Under the pieces are notes generated by a model. It did no database searches and was not told where the DNA came from. It saw only the letters and a list, made by a program, of their open reading frames with translations. Source: DATJJW01 sp035491935 (lineage in GTDB: Bacteria; Pseudomonadota; Alphaproteobacteria; ATCC43930; CGMCC-115725). Taken from it: 13,902 nucleotides of DNA. The position numbers and the translations under genes were made by a program. The stretch lies in assembly GCA_035491935.1 (NCBI GenBank), contig DATJJW010000006.1, positions 1 through 13,902 of the forward strand, in the 5' to 3' direction. Positions 1-7,246 of the stretch are shown here, one piece after another. The number at the start of each line of letters is the position of its first letter. Positions within the stretch are counted from its first letter, which is position 1.

Positions 1-845
1 CGGATCGTCTCGGTCTCGATATCGATCGCCTGGTAATGCGTGTTGAACAGCTCGACCCGATGGCCGTCGGGATCGCGGAAATAGACGAATTGCGCATGGC
101 CCGGACCATGCCGCCCCGGCCCGCGCTCGACGGTCGAGCCATAGCCCATCTCGCTGGCGATATCGCAGGCATAGAGCAGGTGATGCACCTCGGGCGCCAG
201 ATAGGCGAAATGGTGCAGCTGCGGCCCCGGCCCGTTGAAGAACACCAGATCGTGCGGGTTGCCCTTGCGCTGCAGGAACACGCCGCCGGGGTTGAAGCCG
301 TCGGGCTTGGAGATGTACTCGGTCAGGCGAAAGCCCGCCTTCATGTAGAATTCGCAGGATTCCCGGACATTCGGCGTCAGTACCTGGAAATGGTCCATGC
401 GCAGGCCGCAGCCGCCGCGATGCCGCGTGTAGCCGGTGATCATGCGCGGCTCCACCGGCATGCGGGCACACAGCTCCAGCGGCAAGCCGAAAGGATCGGT
501 CACATGAAGGGTCTGACCCTGGAATTCGACCTCGGCCCATTCGGCAGTGCCGCCATTGGCCTCGAAGAAATCCTTCGCCTTGACCAGATCCTCTTCCATG
601 AAGACCCGCAATCCCAGGCGGACGCAGGCGGGATCGGCACCCTTGCGCAGCACCAGGCTGTGATGGCAGGCCTCCTCGATACCGCGCAAGTACACCGTAT
701 CGGCAGTCTGGTGCGTCACAATCAGTCCGGCAATCGTCGTATAGAATTGCCGGCTGACATCAAGGTCCTTGACCACGAGAACGACATGGCTTGCCCGCGT
801 GATACGGAACGGCGGGTCGAAAACCGTCGGCGGCAATGAAATCAT
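1..845 (-). CDS. Extradiol ring-cleavage dioxygenase, homoprotocatechuate 2,3-dioxygenase-like (3' end cut off)
   Basis: Type I (vicinal oxygen chelate) extradiol dioxygenase that would open a catecholic ring next to its two hydroxyls using Fe(II) or Mn(II), in the cytoplasm. 281 residues are visible and the C-terminus lies beyond the left edge; the family is about 310-365 residues. Two VOC modules are seen: residues about 17-130 (ASHVVLVVKDL) and 150-271. Metal ligands appear as H152 (MDHF), H212 (LHHFAY) and E265 (RVELF). Second-sphere residues match the Brevibacterium HPCD pattern by spacing: H198 (NPHD), H246 (in ERGPGRHG) and Y255. Start chosen as ATG at 845, with a weak CGGA upstream; an in-frame ATG at 866 lacks a Shine-Dalgarno and would add seven residues. 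The gene is divergent from the YciI gene. The family is secure; the exact catechol substrate is not. Confidence 0.9.
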   Translation of the reverse strand, partial: MISLPPTVFDPPFRITRASHVVLVVKDLDVSRQFYTTIAGLIVTHQTADTVYLRGIEEACHHSLVLRKGADPACVRLGLRVFMEEDLVKAKDFFEANGGTAEWAEVEFQGQTLHVTDPFGLPLELCARMPVEPRMITGYTRHRGGCGLRMDHFQVLTPNVRESCEFYMKAGFRLTEYISKPDGFNPGGVFLQRKGNPHDLVFFNGPGPQLHHFAYLAPEVHHLLYACDIASEMGYGSTVERGPGRHGPGHAQFVYFRDPDGHRVELFNTHYQAIDIETETI

Positions 846-1093
846 TGGAAATCCGGTATTGATCATATGTTCGGTTATGCCAAGAATTATTGCCGCAAAG
901 TCCGGCCATGACCAGAGGTCGAAATGCGACGACAGTTCTTCCAATCCGGAAAAGGCCCTATTTCGTTTATTTCGTCTCAAGACTTCAGGCAAAATACTAA
1001 AGGTCTGCCCGGTTTTACAGATAAGGGGCCAGTTGCACGCGGTTTCTGAGCTTGATATGCATTGGCAGCCTTTACAAGCAGGGAGGAGCCGGG
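846..1093. promoter_or_regulatory. Divergent intergenic region between dioxygenase and YciI genes
   Basis: About 248 bases without a convincing gene. It must carry promoters for both flanking genes. Visible elements are a GACC-AGA-GGTC dyad at 910-920 and a 9-base direct repeat at 959-976 (TATTTCGTT then TATTTCGTC). A CTATTT hexamer at 958-963 overlaps that repeat and recurs upstream of other genes in this window. No clear -35/-10 pair can be assigned by eye. Confidence 0.4.
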
Positions 1094-1489
1094 ATGGCAT
1101 CGCCGGAAGAAGAAATGAAGGCTCTCGTGGCTCGGTATCGGGAACGCGGCCTGCTCGGAAATCTGTATTTCATCTCCGTCACCAAGCCTCTGGTCGAGCG
1201 CTCGGTGCTGATGGAGATGCATGACGCGCATCTCGAATACCAGCATCACCTGGAGGAAAGCGGCATCCTGTTCGCCGCCGGCCCGCTTCTGAACGAGGCC
1301 GGCGGGCCGAGCGGCGAGAGCATGAACATCTATCGGGTGAGCTCGCTGGCCGCGGCGCAGGAGATCGTCGACAACGATCCGATGCACCGTACCAAGCGCC
1401 GCAGCGCCGAACTGAGGCCCTGGGTCATGAACGAAGGCTCGTTCAAGCTCGAATTGTCGATGTCGGCGAAGAAGATCTCGTTCAGCTAA
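1094..1489 (+). CDS. YciI-like (YCII-related domain) protein
   Basis: A 131-residue dimeric alpha/beta-barrel protein of the YCII family. The fold is related to muconolactone isomerase, and some members (for example TftG) act on chlorinated hydroquinone intermediates, so a small isomerase or lyase role on a ring-cleavage or hydroxylated intermediate is possible. Visible hallmarks are a beta strand at about 23-29 (NLYFISV), the HLEYQHHLEESG helix with H46, the FAAGPL strand at 60-65, and DPMH at 95-98, where YciI proteins usually have an Asp. The start is ATG 1094 because GGGAGGAG (1081-1088) lies at good spacing; an upstream ATG at 1052 has no such site. Residues 111-131 extend past the usual domain. 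The stop codon lies one base from the stop of the convergent hydroxylase gene. Family sure, reaction unknown. Confidence 0.85.
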   Translation: MASPEEEMKALVARYRERGLLGNLYFISVTKPLVERSVLMEMHDAHLEYQHHLEESGILFAAGPLLNEAGGPSGESMNIYRVSSLAAAQEIVDNDPMHRTKRRSAELRPWVMNEGSFKLELSMSAKKISFS

Positions 1490-1490
1490 C

Positions 1491-3626
1491 CTACGCTTCG
1501 TCGGCCAGCAGCAACGCCATGACCCGTTCACGGGTCAGCGGCAGGTCTCGGATACGCGTGCCCAGCGCGTGGGAGACGGCATTGCCGATGGCGGCGACCG
1601 TCGGCGCGCCCGCCGCCTCGCCGACGCCGAGCGGCGGATTGTCGGTATCGGGTTCGACCAGCTCGACAAAAACCTCCGGCACCTCGTCGAAGCGCAGGAT
1701 GGGATAGCTCTGCCAGTCCCGTGAGCTGATGCCCAGCCCGCCGAAACGCACCTGTTCCTTGAGCGCCCAACTGGTCGCCTGGACGATACCGCCCTCCAGC
1801 TGGTTGAGCGCGCCATCCGGGTTGACGATCAACCCGCCATCGACCGCGCACCAGACGCGGGTCAGCCGCACCTCCTCCGCCACCTCGACCTCTGCGACCA
1901 CGGCGGCATAGGCGGCGGTGTTCTTGTAGCGGCAGAAGGCGATGCCGCGCCCCAGGCCGGCACCGGCCTCGGCATCCGCATTCCAGCCGCTCATCGCCGC
2001 CGCCCGCTCGATCACCCGGCGTGCGCGAACATCGCTCAGCAGCGACAGGCGATAGGCCACCGGGTCCGCGCCCGCCTGCCCGGCCAGCTCGTCGATGAAG
2101 CATTCGATGGCGAAGATGTTCGAGACCGAGCCCAGGCCGCGCAGCGATGAGGTACGGACCGGCGTCTCGGGGATGAGGTGTAGATCGACGCGCTTGGCCG
2201 GAATGTCGTAGAGCGGCGTGGCGTTGCGCGTGACGCCGCCCATGGCCGCTTCCATCATGCGCTCCGCGCTGATCGGCGGCGGCGGATCGGGGAAGGCCTC
2301 GGCGGCCAGGAGCGTGCCGGCCTTGCCCGGCCGCCGGCTATGAGTCCCGCTCCAGATCTCCGCCGTCCAATCGACCGGCCGTCCGTGCTCGTCGAGAACC
2401 GCGCGCATGGTCGAGACCATGGCGGGGCTGACCGGTTCGAAGGCGAATTCCTCGTCGCGCCGCCAGCGCACGCGGATCGGCGTGCCGGGCATGAGGAAGG
2501 CCACCACCGCGGCATCGGCCGCCGCATCGTCGGCGCCATTATGGCCGTAGCAGCCCGGCCCCTGGACATGGCGGACCGTGACCATGGCCGGATCGAGCTT
2601 CAAGAGCCGGGCGATGACATTGCGCAGCATGAACACGCCCTGGCTATGGCTCCAGACAGTGAGGTGGCCATCCCGGTAATGCGCCAAGCCGCAGGACGGC
2701 GCCATCGAGGCATGGGCGATATAGGCGCGGGAATATGTCGCCTCGACCCTGCGCCGTCCGGGAGCCGCCACGGCCGATCCCGCCGCGCCGATCTTCTTCT
2801 CCAGGGTCGGGCGTTGCAGCAGCCACCGTGCCTCCTGCTGGAATTCCGCCACCGGCTCGAGATTACCCCAGGTAACGAGTTCACCGGCGGAGCCTGCCAC
2901 CCGTTCGACGGTCGTCTCGTCATCGCCGATGACGGCCACGAAATTGCCGTGCCGGACGATCTCGACCGCGCCTCCCTTGGCCAGCCGGCGGATACGTGCC
3001 TCGTCAATCGAGGCGATGGTGGTGCCGGGGCGCGGCTGGCGCAGGATACGCGCGTGCCGCATACCATCAAGCGTCAGGTCGTGGATGAAGACCGGCTGGC
3101 CGAAGACCTTCCCGGCCAGATCGACGCGCCGCACGCTTCGGCCGATGAGGCGCCGCCGGTCGCGCGGCTTGACCGGCGCGCGGCCGGTCGCCGCCACGGC
3201 AAGATCGATCGCCGGCACCAGCGTCCAATAGCTGTGCGCCGTAGCCTCCCCCCGATACAGGATGACGCCATCGTTGACCGAAAGCATGTCGACGGCACAG
3301 CCCAGCAGCGCCGCCGCCTGTTCGAGGAACAGGAGCCGGATTTCGGCACAGGCCATGCGCAGCGCCTTGCCGCCATATTCGATGGATTGGCTGCCGGCGG
3401 TCAGCCCTTCATCGGGGGTGGTGTCCGTGTCGCCCGATTGCAGGTCGATGCGCTCGGGCGAGACATCGAGTTCATCCGCCGCCATCTGCAGCACGGCGGT
3501 CAGCACGCCCTGGCCCAGCTCGACCTTGCCGGTGGCGACGCGGACGCGGCCCGACATCTCGAAACCGGCCCAGCGGTCGAGATACGGATTGTCGCGCAAG
3601 CCTTCGGGCAGCTCCACCGCCGTCAT
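1491..3626 (-). CDS. Xanthine dehydrogenase-family molybdopterin-binding large subunit (IorB/NicB-like)
   Basis: 711-residue catalytic subunit of a molybdenum hydroxylase, which adds water-derived oxygen to a carbon of an (N-hetero)aromatic ring or aldehyde. The N-terminus begins directly with a cofactor-binding block (VELGQGVLT, Q39), the order typical of isoquinoline 1-oxidoreductase beta and nicotinate dehydrogenase B rather than classical XdhB. A second pterin-binding loop is GPGCYGHNGADDAAAD. The catalytic glutamate near the C-terminus is E670 in GVGEAAGAPT. No Tat signal and no cytochrome c domain are present, so a cytoplasmic enzyme with an unidentified electron acceptor is likely. ATG 3626 overlaps the stop of the [2Fe-2S] gene (ATGA), which fixes the start; the open frame continuing further upstream is out-of-frame shadow of that gene. 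It is the last gene of the leftward operon. Substrate unknown. Confidence 0.93.
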   Translation of the reverse strand: MTAVELPEGLRDNPYLDRWAGFEMSGRVRVATGKVELGQGVLTAVLQMAADELDVSPERIDLQSGDTDTTPDEGLTAGSQSIEYGGKALRMACAEIRLLFLEQAAALLGCAVDMLSVNDGVILYRGEATAHSYWTLVPAIDLAVAATGRAPVKPRDRRRLIGRSVRRVDLAGKVFGQPVFIHDLTLDGMRHARILRQPRPGTTIASIDEARIRRLAKGGAVEIVRHGNFVAVIGDDETTVERVAGSAGELVTWGNLEPVAEFQQEARWLLQRPTLEKKIGAAGSAVAAPGRRRVEATYSRAYIAHASMAPSCGLAHYRDGHLTVWSHSQGVFMLRNVIARLLKLDPAMVTVRHVQGPGCYGHNGADDAAADAAVVAFLMPGTPIRVRWRRDEEFAFEPVSPAMVSTMRAVLDEHGRPVDWTAEIWSGTHSRRPGKAGTLLAAEAFPDPPPPISAERMMEAAMGGVTRNATPLYDIPAKRVDLHLIPETPVRTSSLRGLGSVSNIFAIECFIDELAGQAGADPVAYRLSLLSDVRARRVIERAAAMSGWNADAEAGAGLGRGIAFCRYKNTAAYAAVVAEVEVAEEVRLTRVWCAVDGGLIVNPDGALNQLEGGIVQATSWALKEQVRFGGLGISSRDWQSYPILRFDEVPEVFVELVEPDTDNPPLGVGEAAGAPTVAAIGNAVSHALGTRIRDLPLTRERVMALLLADEA

Positions 3627-4111
3627 GATGTCTCGCGCATCAGCACCGCCGCCCGCGCGATCGCCCGGATGATGCGGATATGGGTGCCGCAGCGGCACAG
3701 GTTGCGGTCGAGCGCCTGGACGATGTCGGCACGGCTCGGATCGGGGTTGCGGTCGAGCAGCGCCTTGGCCGCGACCAGGATGCCGGACAGGCAATAGCCG
3801 CATTGGCCGGCCTGCTCCTCGATGAAGGCCTGCTGCAAGGGATGCGGCTGCGCGGGCGTGCCCAGCCCCTCGACCGTGACCACGCTTTTGCCGGCCACGG
3901 CCCAGATCGGCTTGGCGCAGCTCAGCTCCGCCTTGCCATCGATCAGCACCATGCAGCAGCCGCACTGCTCCAGCCCGCAGCCGAAACGCGCGCCCTTGAG
4001 ATCGAGATGGTTGCGCAGCACGTCGAGCAGCGGCGTCTCCTCATCGGCCGTGACCGCGACTGCGCGCCCGTTCACCGCGAAGGCGATCGCGGCCACGTCC
4101 TGTTGCCTCAC
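3623..4111 (-). CDS. [2Fe-2S]-binding small subunit of the molybdenum hydroxylase (IorA/NicA-like)
   Basis: 162-residue electron-transfer subunit that partners the molybdopterin subunit downstream. It holds two clusters. The plant-ferredoxin-type N-terminal one has C45, C50, C53 and C65 (GCGLEQCGCC ... LSC). The C-terminal helical one has C104, C107, C139 and C141 (QCGYC and LCRCG). Q103, just before the third pair, corresponds to the glutamine that contacts the pterin in this family. Length is typical of IorA/NicA. The start is GTG 4111, overlapping the TGA of the solute-binding protein gene (GTGA). There is no separate Shine-Dalgarno, so translational coupling is likely. The 3' end overlaps the large subunit by four bases. 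Confidence 0.95.
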   Translation of the reverse strand: MRQQDVAAIAFAVNGRAVAVTADEETPLLDVLRNHLDLKGARFGCGLEQCGCCMVLIDGKAELSCAKPIWAVAGKSVVTVEGLGTPAQPHPLQQAFIEEQAGQCGYCLSGILVAAKALLDRNPDPSRADIVQALDRNLCRCGTHIRIIRAIARAAVLMRETS

Positions 4112-5217
4112 CGCTTGTAGGGCAGCTCGAAGTCGCGCGCCTGCCGCACGATCTTCGCGTGGTCAAAATCGTTTATCTGGTCGATCAGGGCGTTGGTGTA
4201 GAGGGTCGCGAGCTGGGCGTCGGTGATCTTGCCCCTGAGCCCGGCGAAATCGACCTCATCCTCCCAATCGGATTTTTTCATGTAGCCCCATTTGACCGAT
4301 TTGTCGTAGGGCGCGAACAGCGGCATCCGCTTGGTCACCGGCACCATCACCGCCTTGACCGCATCCTGGATGCTCATGCCCTTGGGGGCCGCTTCCGGGT
4401 ACATCTTCAGGAAGATATATGTCGCGGCCTCCGGGTTGGTCAGGGTGAACAGGCTGGCCTTGAGCATGGCGCGGCCGATGCCGACCGCCCAGGCGGGATG
4501 GTGCTTCAGGATATCCGGGGTGGTCGCGAGGAAGGCGCCGCCGATCTTCGGGAAATCCGGCGGGAAGGTCAGGTATTTGAGCTTGATGCCCGCCGCCTCG
4601 ATCTGGCCAAAGCCGGTGTCGTAATACATCAGCCCGTCGATATCGCCGCGCTGGAGCATGAGGCCGCCGGTCAGCCCCTCGCCCACCGAGATCCAGCTGA
4701 CATCCTTTTCCGGGTCGAGCCCGGCGCGGCGCACCAGCTCCTGGGCGATCGGATATTCCGCCGTGCCGAAGCTGTGCAGGCCGATCTTCTTGCCCTTGAA
4801 CTGGGCGAAGCTCTTGATCGCGCTGCCCTCCTTGACGGCCATGCCGAATTTGAACGGATAGGTGTATTCGAAGAAATCGACATAGGGCAGATTCTCGCCG
4901 CGTGCCAGCATCGGCAATTGGAAGGCGGCCAGGCCCGGACCGATCTGGAAGCGCCCGGCCTTGAGCCCGGCGATGACCGGCGCGTTCGAGCCGGCCGGGG
5001 CGAAATCGACATCCAGCCCCTCTTGCCTAAAGTAGCCCAGATATTGCGGGATGACCCAATTGACCAGATAGGGCAGCACCGCCTTGTCGCCGAAGGCCCA
5101 GGTGATCTTCTGCAGCGGCTGGTCGGCCTGGGCGGCGGATCCCGAAAGGCACAGCCAGGCCGTGGCAAGGCCGAGAACAAGACGGCGGACGAAGGCGCTT
5201 CTTCCTGTCATGGGCAT
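4108..5217 (-). CDS. ABC transporter solute-binding protein, NMT1/SsuA-like (copy 1)
   Basis: 369-residue periplasmic receptor of the nitrate/sulfonate/taurine-type (NMT1/THI5-like) family, delivering an anionic solute to an inner-membrane ABC transporter. A Sec-type signal peptide is visible: basic start (GRSAFVRR), hydrophobic core (LVLGLATAWLCLSG) and probable AxA cleavage at AAQA-D. Family features are a GYFRQEGLDV strand, GSN, FKGKKIGL and WISVGEG. It lies inside the hydroxylase operon, four bases after the Ldh2 stop and overlapping the [2Fe-2S] gene, with no permease beside it. Two starts are possible: ATG 5217, or ATG 5211, for which the AGGA ahead of 5217 is better spaced; they differ by two residues. 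It is strongly similar along its length to the protein at 9432-10526, so both probably bind related ligands. Confidence 0.92.
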   Translation of the reverse strand: MPMTGRSAFVRRLVLGLATAWLCLSGSAAQADQPLQKITWAFGDKAVLPYLVNWVIPQYLGYFRQEGLDVDFAPAGSNAPVIAGLKAGRFQIGPGLAAFQLPMLARGENLPYVDFFEYTYPFKFGMAVKEGSAIKSFAQFKGKKIGLHSFGTAEYPIAQELVRRAGLDPEKDVSWISVGEGLTGGLMLQRGDIDGLMYYDTGFGQIEAAGIKLKYLTFPPDFPKIGGAFLATTPDILKHHPAWAVGIGRAMLKASLFTLTNPEAATYIFLKMYPEAAPKGMSIQDAVKAVMVPVTKRMPLFAPYDKSVKWGYMKKSDWEDEVDFAGLRGKITDAQLATLYTNALIDQINDFDHAKIVRQARDFELPYKR

Positions 5218-5221
5218 GGTC

Positions 5222-6286
5222 CTAGTCGTTGTCGCCGGATACCGACCAGTCGGCGGGATTGAAGGGGCAATGAGCGATCGCCGCCACATGCTGAAGATCC
5301 GCGATGATGTTGGGTGCCAGCGGCAATCCGGCTTGGAGTCGCTCGGCCTCGCAGGCAGCGGCCCGGGCGCCGGGATAGCGGGCCTCAGGTCCAGCCGCAT
5401 CCAGATATGTCGCGAGCCACGCCGCACTCTCGGCCTCGAAGGCCACACGGCCATGAATCAGCGCCGGATTGATCACCAGGCCGAACAACCCGGTCTCGTC
5501 CGCCCCGCCGGTACCCGCCGGCACCGATGCCCCCAAGCTGCCGGCCAGGCATTGGATCATCATGGCAAGGCCGATGCCCTTGTGGCCACCGATGGGCAGC
5601 AGTGCACCTTCCAGGCCGCTCGTCGCATCACAGGTCACGGCGCCATCCGGGCCGATCGCCCATTGCTCGCCGAGCGCCTTGCCGTCCCGTGCCGCCGCGT
5701 GCAGCTTGCTGCGACCGACCATGCTCATGGCGGCATCGAACACTAGAGGCGGCGCACCGGCCAATGGCATGGCGAAGGCCAAGGGGTTGTTGCCGATGGC
5801 GGCACGCCGGCCACCCACGGGCGCCATCAAAGGGGGCGTCGTCTTGGCGATCAGCGCCACCATACCGGCCTCGGCCGCCTCCAGCACGAACATGCCGATC
5901 GCGTCCAGATGGCCGGTGCCGCGCACCAGGAAAGGCTGGCAGGCTTGCTTGCGGGCGCCAGTCATGGCCTGTGCCATCGCCCAGGGCATGGCGATCTGGC
6001 CCAAGCCCTGGTCCACCTCACAGACCAGCATGCCGTTACGCGACGTCGCGCTCAGCTTGGGGGTCGGGTTGATCGCGCCGCTCTGCAGCTTCTCGACATA
6101 GCTGCGTACGCGCGTCACGCCATGGGTATCGATGCCACGCAGCGAGGTACGCAGCAGGATCCCCGCAACCCGGTCCGCATCGCGAGCCGGCACGCCACAG
6201 GCACGAAAGACCTGTCCGATCCACAACCCAATGACCATGGGATCGAAATGATCGGGCTCTTGCCTACTATGCAGAATAGATGACAT
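5222..6286 (-). CDS. Malate/L-lactate dehydrogenase-family (Ldh2) NAD(P)H-dependent oxidoreductase
   Basis: 354-residue cytoplasmic enzyme of the Ldh_2 superfamily, which interconverts 2-hydroxy and 2-oxo acids or reduces cyclic imines (malate, sulfolactate, ureidoglycolate and piperideine-2-carboxylate enzymes belong here). Visible family blocks are SLRGIDTHGV near the N-terminus, GTGHLDAIG with the probable catalytic His, AIGNNPLAFAMP (nucleotide binding), the FDAAMSMVGRSKL block and GGHKGIGLAMM. Start ATG 6286 gives the expected short N-terminal extension. An in-frame ATG at 6352 sits inside the AT-rich promoter region and has no ribosome site; the site before 6286 is also weak. It is the first gene of the leftward operon, so its product probably acts on an intermediate of the same pathway. 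The substrate cannot be assigned. Confidence 0.9.
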   Translation of the reverse strand: MSSILHSRQEPDHFDPMVIGLWIGQVFRACGVPARDADRVAGILLRTSLRGIDTHGVTRVRSYVEKLQSGAINPTPKLSATSRNGMLVCEVDQGLGQIAMPWAMAQAMTGARKQACQPFLVRGTGHLDAIGMFVLEAAEAGMVALIAKTTPPLMAPVGGRRAAIGNNPLAFAMPLAGAPPLVFDAAMSMVGRSKLHAAARDGKALGEQWAIGPDGAVTCDATSGLEGALLPIGGHKGIGLAMMIQCLAGSLGASVPAGTGGADETGLFGLVINPALIHGRVAFEAESAAWLATYLDAAGPEARYPGARAAACEAERLQAGLPLAPNIIADLQHVAAIAHCPFNPADWSVSGDND

Positions 6287-6427
6287 GGCGCAGCGGATCT
6301 TTATTTCATTGTTATTTATCTTATGGACTAAATGATCAGTTATTTCGTCCAATTATGCTTATTAATGAGGTCGACGGAGTCGTGTTATCGAATGGATACC
6401 ACGACAGCAATCGAAAGGCCGCCAACC
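6287..6427. promoter_or_regulatory. AT-rich divergent promoter region between the hydroxylase operon and the CMD gene
   Basis: About 140 bases, most AT-rich at 6300-6370, between divergent transcription units, so promoters in both directions are expected. Visible elements are TGGAC (6324-6328) with GTCCA (6347-6351) as an inverted repeat around a TGATCA palindrome (6333-6338), and a TATTTCGT box at 6341-6348 identical to the two boxes at 959-975. Related TATTTCAT is at 6302-6309. No promoter hexamers can be assigned with confidence. Confidence 0.4.
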
Positions 6428-6976
6428 ATGGCCCGTCTGCCCTATCTCGAAAAAGCCGATGTCGCGCCCGAGCATCATGACATGCTCGAACCTTTGGTGA
6501 CGTTGCACCAGGCGCTGATCCATTCGCCCGAGGTACTGCGCGCCATGCTGGGCGTCGGCCGCCATATCCGCCACCGCTCGCAGTTGGCGGCGCGGCTGCG
6601 CGAGCTGGCGATCTTCCAGATCGCCTATATCACGCAAGCGCCCTATGTCTGGTCGCATCACCTGAAGCGGCTGGCGGAAGATGGCGTATCGGATGCCGAC
6701 ATGCGGGCCCTCGAAGACGAGACGGCCGGACGTCCGACGACGCTCGACGCGCTGACCAAGGCGGTGCTGCGCGCGGCGCGCGAGATGACGACGGAGCTTG
6801 CGGTCACGGACGAGACCTTCGCCGTGCTCAAGCAGCATCTCGATTCCGCGACCGTGGTCGATCTGGTGGTCTGCATCGGCCATTACAACAGCCTGGTGCG
6901 CATCACCAAGACTCTGCAAATCGACGTCGAAGATCGTTATCAGATCTACCTGCATCAATATCCGCTGCCCACATGA
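6428..6976 (+). CDS. Carboxymuconolactone decarboxylase (CMD)-family protein
   Basis: 182-residue all-helical protein of the CMD/AhpD superfamily. The core block lies at about 58-78 and contains RELAIFQIAYITQ followed by APYVWSHH. The usual AhpD CxxC redox pair is absent, so this is of the non-peroxidase CMD type. True CMD enzymes decarboxylate gamma-carboxymuconolactone in the protocatechuate pathway, but most members of this length are of unknown reaction. Start ATG 6428 (MARLPYLEKAD) matches the typical N-terminus and has AAAGG nine bases upstream; an in-frame ATG at 6392 is less well placed. It is the first rightward gene after the divergent region, followed by the Pht5-like gene after a 270-base gap. 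Confidence 0.85.
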   Translation: MARLPYLEKADVAPEHHDMLEPLVTLHQALIHSPEVLRAMLGVGRHIRHRSQLAARLRELAIFQIAYITQAPYVWSHHLKRLAEDGVSDADMRALEDETAGRPTTLDALTKAVLRAAREMTTELAVTDETFAVLKQHLDSATVVDLVVCIGHYNSLVRITKTLQIDVEDRYQIYLHQYPLPT

Positions 6977-6979
6977 CCG

Positions 6980-7015
6980 GCCTGACGATGACAATAATCG
7001 CGGCGGGGCTTTTTT
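6980..7015 (+). terminator. Possible intrinsic terminator after the CMD gene
   Basis: Downstream of the CMD stop a two-part imperfect stem (GCCT with GGGC, then CGAT with ATCG around a 7-base loop) is followed directly by six T at 7010-7015. The stem is short and interrupted, so this is weak; it would separate the CMD transcript from the decarboxylase-like gene. Confidence 0.35.
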
Positions 7016-7016
7016 A

Positions 7017-7246
7017 TTAGCGCCAATCTCGGCCGCTGACTTCTTCTTGAACGGCATAAATCGTAGCAGGATGCGAACGCGGCCGGTCCTATCGAATCAC
7101 ACCACCACGCCGGTCGCCGGCAGGAAATTTGGCCGGATTTCTATTTGTCTTTATTGGGAACAACACTCCGTCGAACTGGAAGATGGACCGGTTCATCTTG
7201 CGCTATTAGGTATTGATAGCGGCAGACAGAACAAAAGAACGGCCCC
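7017..7246. promoter_or_regulatory. Leader region of the Pht5-like gene with two dyads
   Basis: About 230 bases with no convincing gene. It holds a GCCGG-TCG-CCGGC dyad (7109-7121), a CTATTT hexamer (7141-7146), and two operator-like dyads close to the start codon. The first is 7180-7199, a 20-base near-perfect palindrome (AAGATG and CATCTT arms around ACCGGT). The second is 7201-7221, CGCTAT and ATAGCG arms around nine bases. The second begins two bases after the first ends. This suggests a promoter under separate control. Confidence 0.45.

Noticed and set aside
36..839. Long + strand open frame
   Set aside because: Antisense to the dioxygenase gene, whose translation has a complete active site.
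1487..1493. Terminator between convergent YciI and hydroxylase genes
   Set aside because: The two stop codons are one base apart, leaving no room, and no hairpin was noted across the junction.
2340..3797. Long + strand open frame (485 codons)
   Set aside because: Antisense to the conserved hydroxylase subunits; the product resembles no family and is a GC-rich shadow.
3627..3965. Upstream extension of the large hydroxylase subunit
   Set aside because: The frame stays open into the [2Fe-2S] gene but reads low-complexity Arg/Ala/Gly-rich sequence with no homology. The ATG at 3626 overlapping the small-subunit stop is the usual arrangement.
4159..5262. 367-codon + strand open frame
   Set aside because: Antisense to solute-binding gene 1, which has a signal peptide and a paralogue in the window.
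5218..5454. N-terminal extension of solute-binding gene 1 to an ATG at 5454
   Set aside because: It would overlap the Ldh2 coding region and bury the signal peptide inside the protein.
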